From positions 1 to 64,000 of the forward strand of contig JAZRKP010000010.1 of assembly GCA_045646365.1 (NCBI GenBank): a stretch of 64,000 bases of DNA. Direction: 5' to 3'. The notes under the pieces were generated by a model. That model saw only the letters and a list, made by a program, of their open reading frames with translations. It ran no database searches and had not been told where the DNA came from. Positions 61,216 to 64,000 of the stretch are shown here, piece after piece. The position numbers and the translations under genes were made by a program. Each line of letters opens with the position of its first letter. The stretch's first letter is position 1. This stretch comes from SIG454 sp045646365 (GTDB taxonomy: Bacteria > Bacillota > Clostridia > Monoglobales > Monoglobaceae).

Positions 61216-61244
61216 TTGCAATTATCAGAAAATTGTTGTATAAT
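61216..61244 (+). promoter_or_regulatory. glyS promoter
   Basis: TTGCAA (61216-61221), 17-nt spacer, TATAAT (61239-61244). The leader is only about 35 nt, so no T-box fits. Confidence 0.78.
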
Positions 61245-61285
61245 ATATCAGTGTGTATAAAAAAATCAGAAAGGGTGTTATACAT

Positions 61286-62668
61286 TTGAAAAATCAAGAA
61301 AAAACTATGGAAAAAATCGTTGCCCTTTGTAAAGGCAGAGGCTTCGTTTATCCAGGCTCCGAAATTTACGGCGGTCTGGCAAATACATGGGATTACGGTC
61401 CACTTGGTGTTGAACTTAAGAACAATGTTAAAAAGGCTTGGTGGAAGAAGTTTATTCAGGAAAGCCCATATAATGTTGGTCTTGACGCTGCAATCTTAAT
61501 GAACCCTGAAACATGGGTTGCATCAGGTCATGTTGGCGGATTTTCTGACCCGCTTATGGACTGTAAGGAATGTAAGGCGAGATTCCGTGCTGATAAGCTT
61601 ATTGAGGATGCAGCCGGCGTTAGTGCTGATGGCTGGTCCGACGAAAAGATGATGGAATATATCAAGGAAAATCAGCTTCCTTGTCCTGAATGCGGAAAGC
61701 ACAACTTTACAGATATAAGAAAGTTTAACCTTATGTTCAAAACTTTCCAGGGTGTTACAGAAGATTCTAAAAATGAAATTTTCTTAAGACCTGAAACTGC
61801 ACAGGGTATCTTTGTAAACTTTAAGAGTGTGCAGAGAACATCAAGAAAGAAGATTCCGTTTGGTATCGGTCAGATTGGTAAGTCTTTCAGAAACGAAATC
61901 ACACCGGGTAACTTCACATTCAGAACCCGTGAATTTGAACAGATGGAACTTGAATTCTTCTGTAAGCCGGGCACAGACCTTGACTGGTTTAAATACTGGA
62001 AAGATTACTGCAAAAACTGGCTTCTTTCTTTGGGCGTTGCAGAAGAGAATATCAAAATGCGTGACCATGACCCTGAGGAATTGTCACATTACAGCAATGC
62101 AACAACAGATATCGAGTTTATGTTCCCGTTTGGTTGGGGTGAACTATGGGGTATTGCTGACAGAACAGATTTTGACTTAACACAGCACTCAAACCACAGT
62201 GGCGAAAAGATGGAATATAATGACCCTGAAACAAACGAGAAATATATTCCATATTGCGTTGAACCGTCTCTTGGTTGTGACCGTGTTACTCTTGCATTTA
62301 TGGTTGAAGCTTACGACGAAGAAGTTGTTGACGCTGAGAAAAATGATGTAAGAACAGTTATGCACTTCCACCCGGCGTTAGCTCCGATTAAGGCTGCTGT
62401 TCTTCCGCTTTCAAAGAAGCTTTCAGAGGGCGCCGGCAAGGTATTCAGTATGCTTGCAAGCGAGTTTATGTGTGAATATGACGAAGCGGGAAGTATCGGT
62501 AAGCGTTACCGCCGTCAGGACGAAATCGGAACTCCGTTCTGTATTACTTATGACTTTGATTCAGAAGAGGATAATATGGTTACCGTTCGTCACCGTGATT
62601 CAATGGAACAGGAAAGAGTTGCAATCGATGACTTGGTTGCATATATCAGCGAAAGAATAAAATTCTAA
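61286..62668 (+). CDS. glyS: Glycyl-tRNA synthetase (dimeric type)
   Basis: A 460-aa class II enzyme. The start is a TTG at 61286, ten bases after AAAGGG; an earlier GTG has no ribosome site. GRGFVYPGSEIYGGLANTWD, the insert CKECKARFRADKL...CPECGKHNF, motif 2 GQIGKSFRNEITPGNFTFRT and motif 3 PSLGCDRVTLAFMVEA are present. It is the alpha2 form rather than alpha2beta2. It is followed by holB by 18 nt. Confidence 0.97.
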   Translation: MKNQEKTMEKIVALCKGRGFVYPGSEIYGGLANTWDYGPLGVELKNNVKKAWWKKFIQESPYNVGLDAAILMNPETWVASGHVGGFSDPLMDCKECKARFRADKLIEDAAGVSADGWSDEKMMEYIKENQLPCPECGKHNFTDIRKFNLMFKTFQGVTEDSKNEIFLRPETAQGIFVNFKSVQRTSRKKIPFGIGQIGKSFRNEITPGNFTFRTREFEQMELEFFCKPGTDLDWFKYWKDYCKNWLLSLGVAEENIKMRDHDPEELSHYSNATTDIEFMFPFGWGELWGIADRTDFDLTQHSNHSGEKMEYNDPETNEKYIPYCVEPSLGCDRVTLAFMVEAYDEEVVDAEKNDVRTVMHFHPALAPIKAAVLPLSKKLSEGAGKVFSMLASEFMCEYDEAGSIGKRYRRQDEIGTPFCITYDFDSEEDNMVTVRHRDSMEQERVAIDDLVAYISERIKF

Positions 62669-62686
62669 ATTTTTGTGGAGGTAGGT

Positions 62687-63712
62687 ATGGATTTTGACAA
62701 GATTTACGGTCATGACGGAATAAAATCCGTTTTAATAAATTCAGTTAAAGCCTCCAGAATAAATCACGCGTATATTTTTGAAGGGCAAACGGGCGTCGGA
62801 CGGTTATCTGCCGCCCTTGCCTTTTCAAAGGCGATTCTTTGCGAGAATAAGCAGGACGGAAAGGCTTGCGGTGTCTGTAAAAGCTGTACTATGGCGGAGG
62901 CACAGTCCCACCCCGACATAAGAATCGTCAGTAACGAGCTTTACGACGAAAGCTCAACCTCAAAGGATATTTTAGTCGGAACAATCCGCGAAATGAAAAA
63001 GGAGATTTATATAAAACCCTTTTATTCGGAGCGGAAAATTTATATTGTTCCAAAGGCGGAAACTATTAACGAAACGGCGCAGAACAGCCTTTTGAAAGTG
63101 TTTGAAGAACCGCCTGAGTATTGCACGGTTATCCTCATTACGGATAATATCAATGCGTTTTTGCCAACGATTTTGTCCCGTGCGGTGGATATAAGATTTA
63201 ACGCTCTTCCCAGTGAAACTGTTGAAAGGTATCTTCGGGATAATTTCTCGGTGGCGGAGGAGATAATAAAAACAAAAGCCGCAATGAGCGACGGGAGCAT
63301 CGGGGATGCTATTTCGCTTATGAGCGACGAAAAGGCTGACGGTGACAGGGATTTAATTATAACTGAAATATGTAAACTGTCGGCATCTTCGGGGCGGAAT
63401 CTCTATGATATAATAAATAAACTTAAAGGGTTTTCGCAAAATTCCGAATTTATGATGAAAACAATAACAATGTGGTTTCGCGACTGCCTCTATTTTAAGC
63501 AGGGCGGAGAAATTGTTAATTTAGATAAGAAAAATGAACTTGAAAAATTCTGTGGCAGTATGCCGGGGGATGCACCTTTTCATCTTCTTGACATTGCTGT
63601 CCGTTACAGTGGATATATAAAACAAAGAGGCAGGTTTCCGTTACTTATAAACTGTATGCTTCTGGAGTGTTGGGAGGTTTTGTATGACAGAGATAATTGG
63701 AATAAGATTTAA
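62687..63712 (+). CDS. holB: DNA polymerase III subunit delta'
   Basis: A 341-aa clamp-loader subunit. The start at 62687 (MDFDKIYGHDGIKSVLINSV) follows GGAGGTAGGT. The degenerate P-loop GQTGVGRLSAA, a four-cysteine zinc module (CENKQDGKACGVCKSC) and NSLLKVFEEPPEYCTVILIT are typical; no ATPase activity is expected. It overlaps the YaaT gene by 29 nt, the conserved holB-yaaT order. Confidence 0.95.
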   Translation: MDFDKIYGHDGIKSVLINSVKASRINHAYIFEGQTGVGRLSAALAFSKAILCENKQDGKACGVCKSCTMAEAQSHPDIRIVSNELYDESSTSKDILVGTIREMKKEIYIKPFYSERKIYIVPKAETINETAQNSLLKVFEEPPEYCTVILITDNINAFLPTILSRAVDIRFNALPSETVERYLRDNFSVAEEIIKTKAAMSDGSIGDAISLMSDEKADGDRDLIITEICKLSASSGRNLYDIINKLKGFSQNSEFMMKTITMWFRDCLYFKQGGEIVNLDKKNELEKFCGSMPGDAPFHLLDIAVRYSGYIKQRGRFPLLINCMLLECWEVLYDRDNWNKI

Positions 63713-64000
63713 TACGGCAGGGAAAATATACTATTTTGCACCAAACGGCAAAAAAGCTGATGTTGGTATGGGTGTTATCGTTGAAACTGCAAGAGGTGTT
63801 GAATTCGGAACGGTTGCAATCGCAAATAAAATGGTTGATGAGAGCGAGGTTGTTCAGCCTCTTAAACCAATAACGAGGATTGCCACAAATGCTGACTATA
63901 ACCAGCTTGAGGTAAATAAGGCGAAAGAAAAGGATGCTTTCCGTATCGCTAATGAAAAAATTGCAGAGCATAAACTCAATATGCACCTTGTTAATACCGA
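63684..64000 (+). CDS. PSP1-domain protein (YaaT/RicT), partial
   Basis: Starts at 63684 (MTEIIGIRFNTAGKIYYFAP) after GGGAGG and runs off the window end after about 105 codons. VGMGVIVETARGVEFGTVAI and the KEKDAFRIANEKIAEHKLNM helix are PSP1/YaaT features. In Bacillus YaaT works with YlbF and YmcA in RNA processing. It overlaps holB by 29 nt. Confidence 0.93.
   Translation, partial: MTEIIGIRFNTAGKIYYFAPNGKKADVGMGVIVETARGVEFGTVAIANKMVDESEVVQPLKPITRIATNADYNQLEVNKAKEKDAFRIANEKIAEHKLNMHLVNT

Noticed and set aside
61245..61285. T-box riboswitch before glyS
   Set aside because: The leader is only about 35 nt after a good promoter, which is far too short for a T-box.

Overview
The window looks like chromosomal DNA of a low-GC, anaerobic, Gram-positive gut-type Clostridia (Ruminococcaceae/Oscillospiraceae-like). 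Supporting signs are the anaerobic ribonucleotide reductase pair nrdD-nrdG, reverse-rubrerythrin with a PerR-type regulator, a perfect CIRCE element on groESL, an IspD-IspF fusion, dimeric GlyRS, ECF folate transport, SLH and Listeria-Bacteroides-repeat surface proteins, and A+T-rich intergenic DNA. Many promoters share an extended -10 of the form TGTG(A/G)TA(T/A)AAT. I see no rRNA, CRISPR array or intact insertion sequence.

Layout. 0.1-3.2 kb: YtrA-type GntR regulator with ABC ATPase and permease, behind a promoter with a palindromic operator. 3.2-15.4 kb: housekeeping genes, mostly on the minus strand: groES-groEL (CIRCE), carD-ispDF, radA, nrdD-nrdG-dut (paired NrdR-like boxes), a DUF523 protein, an RlmD-type methyltransferase, recR and a stalk-domain protein. 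15.7-27.0 kb: a compact 16-gene minus-strand operon encoding terminase, portal, scaffold, capsid, connectors, tail, baseplate, holin and amidase, but no integrase, repressor, replication or excision gene. It is the best candidate for an undescribed system, either a gene-transfer-agent-like or a domesticated prophage particle. 27.0-33.8 kb: cysK, an acetyl-xylan esterase-like gene, a queuosine-precursor transporter behind a probable preQ1-I riboswitch, the rpmH-rnpA-yidD-yidC-jag block, and perR-rubrerythrin.

33.8-47.6 kb is an accessory surface-protein region. It holds a 1193-aa secreted protein with a C-terminal Hint domain, an 898-aa protein with three SLH repeats, and a 1300-aa secreted repeat protein. 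The last is translationally coupled to a 55-aa KYxKP-type peptide, followed by a stalk-domain protein, membrane proteins and a STAS/ATPase regulator pair. The region carries scars: a 17-codon rubrerythrin tail 7 kb from the intact gene, a 37-bp duplicated segment, a deleted DUF975 gene and a 13-codon ORF. 47.7-53.8 kb: GH2 beta-galactosidase, small envelope proteins and a DUF4091/GH123-like hydrolase. 53.9-58.0 kb: Na/Pi transporter, tRNA-Tyr and tRNA-Thr, and folT-folC behind a probable THF riboswitch. 58.1-61.2 kb: lipoprotein, polysaccharide deacetylase, KDPG/KDPGal aldolase and 2-keto-3-deoxy-galactonokinase. 61.3-64.0 kb: glyS, holB and the start of a PSP1/YaaT gene cut by the window end.

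All calls come from reading the sequence and recognising families; no database search or folding program was run.
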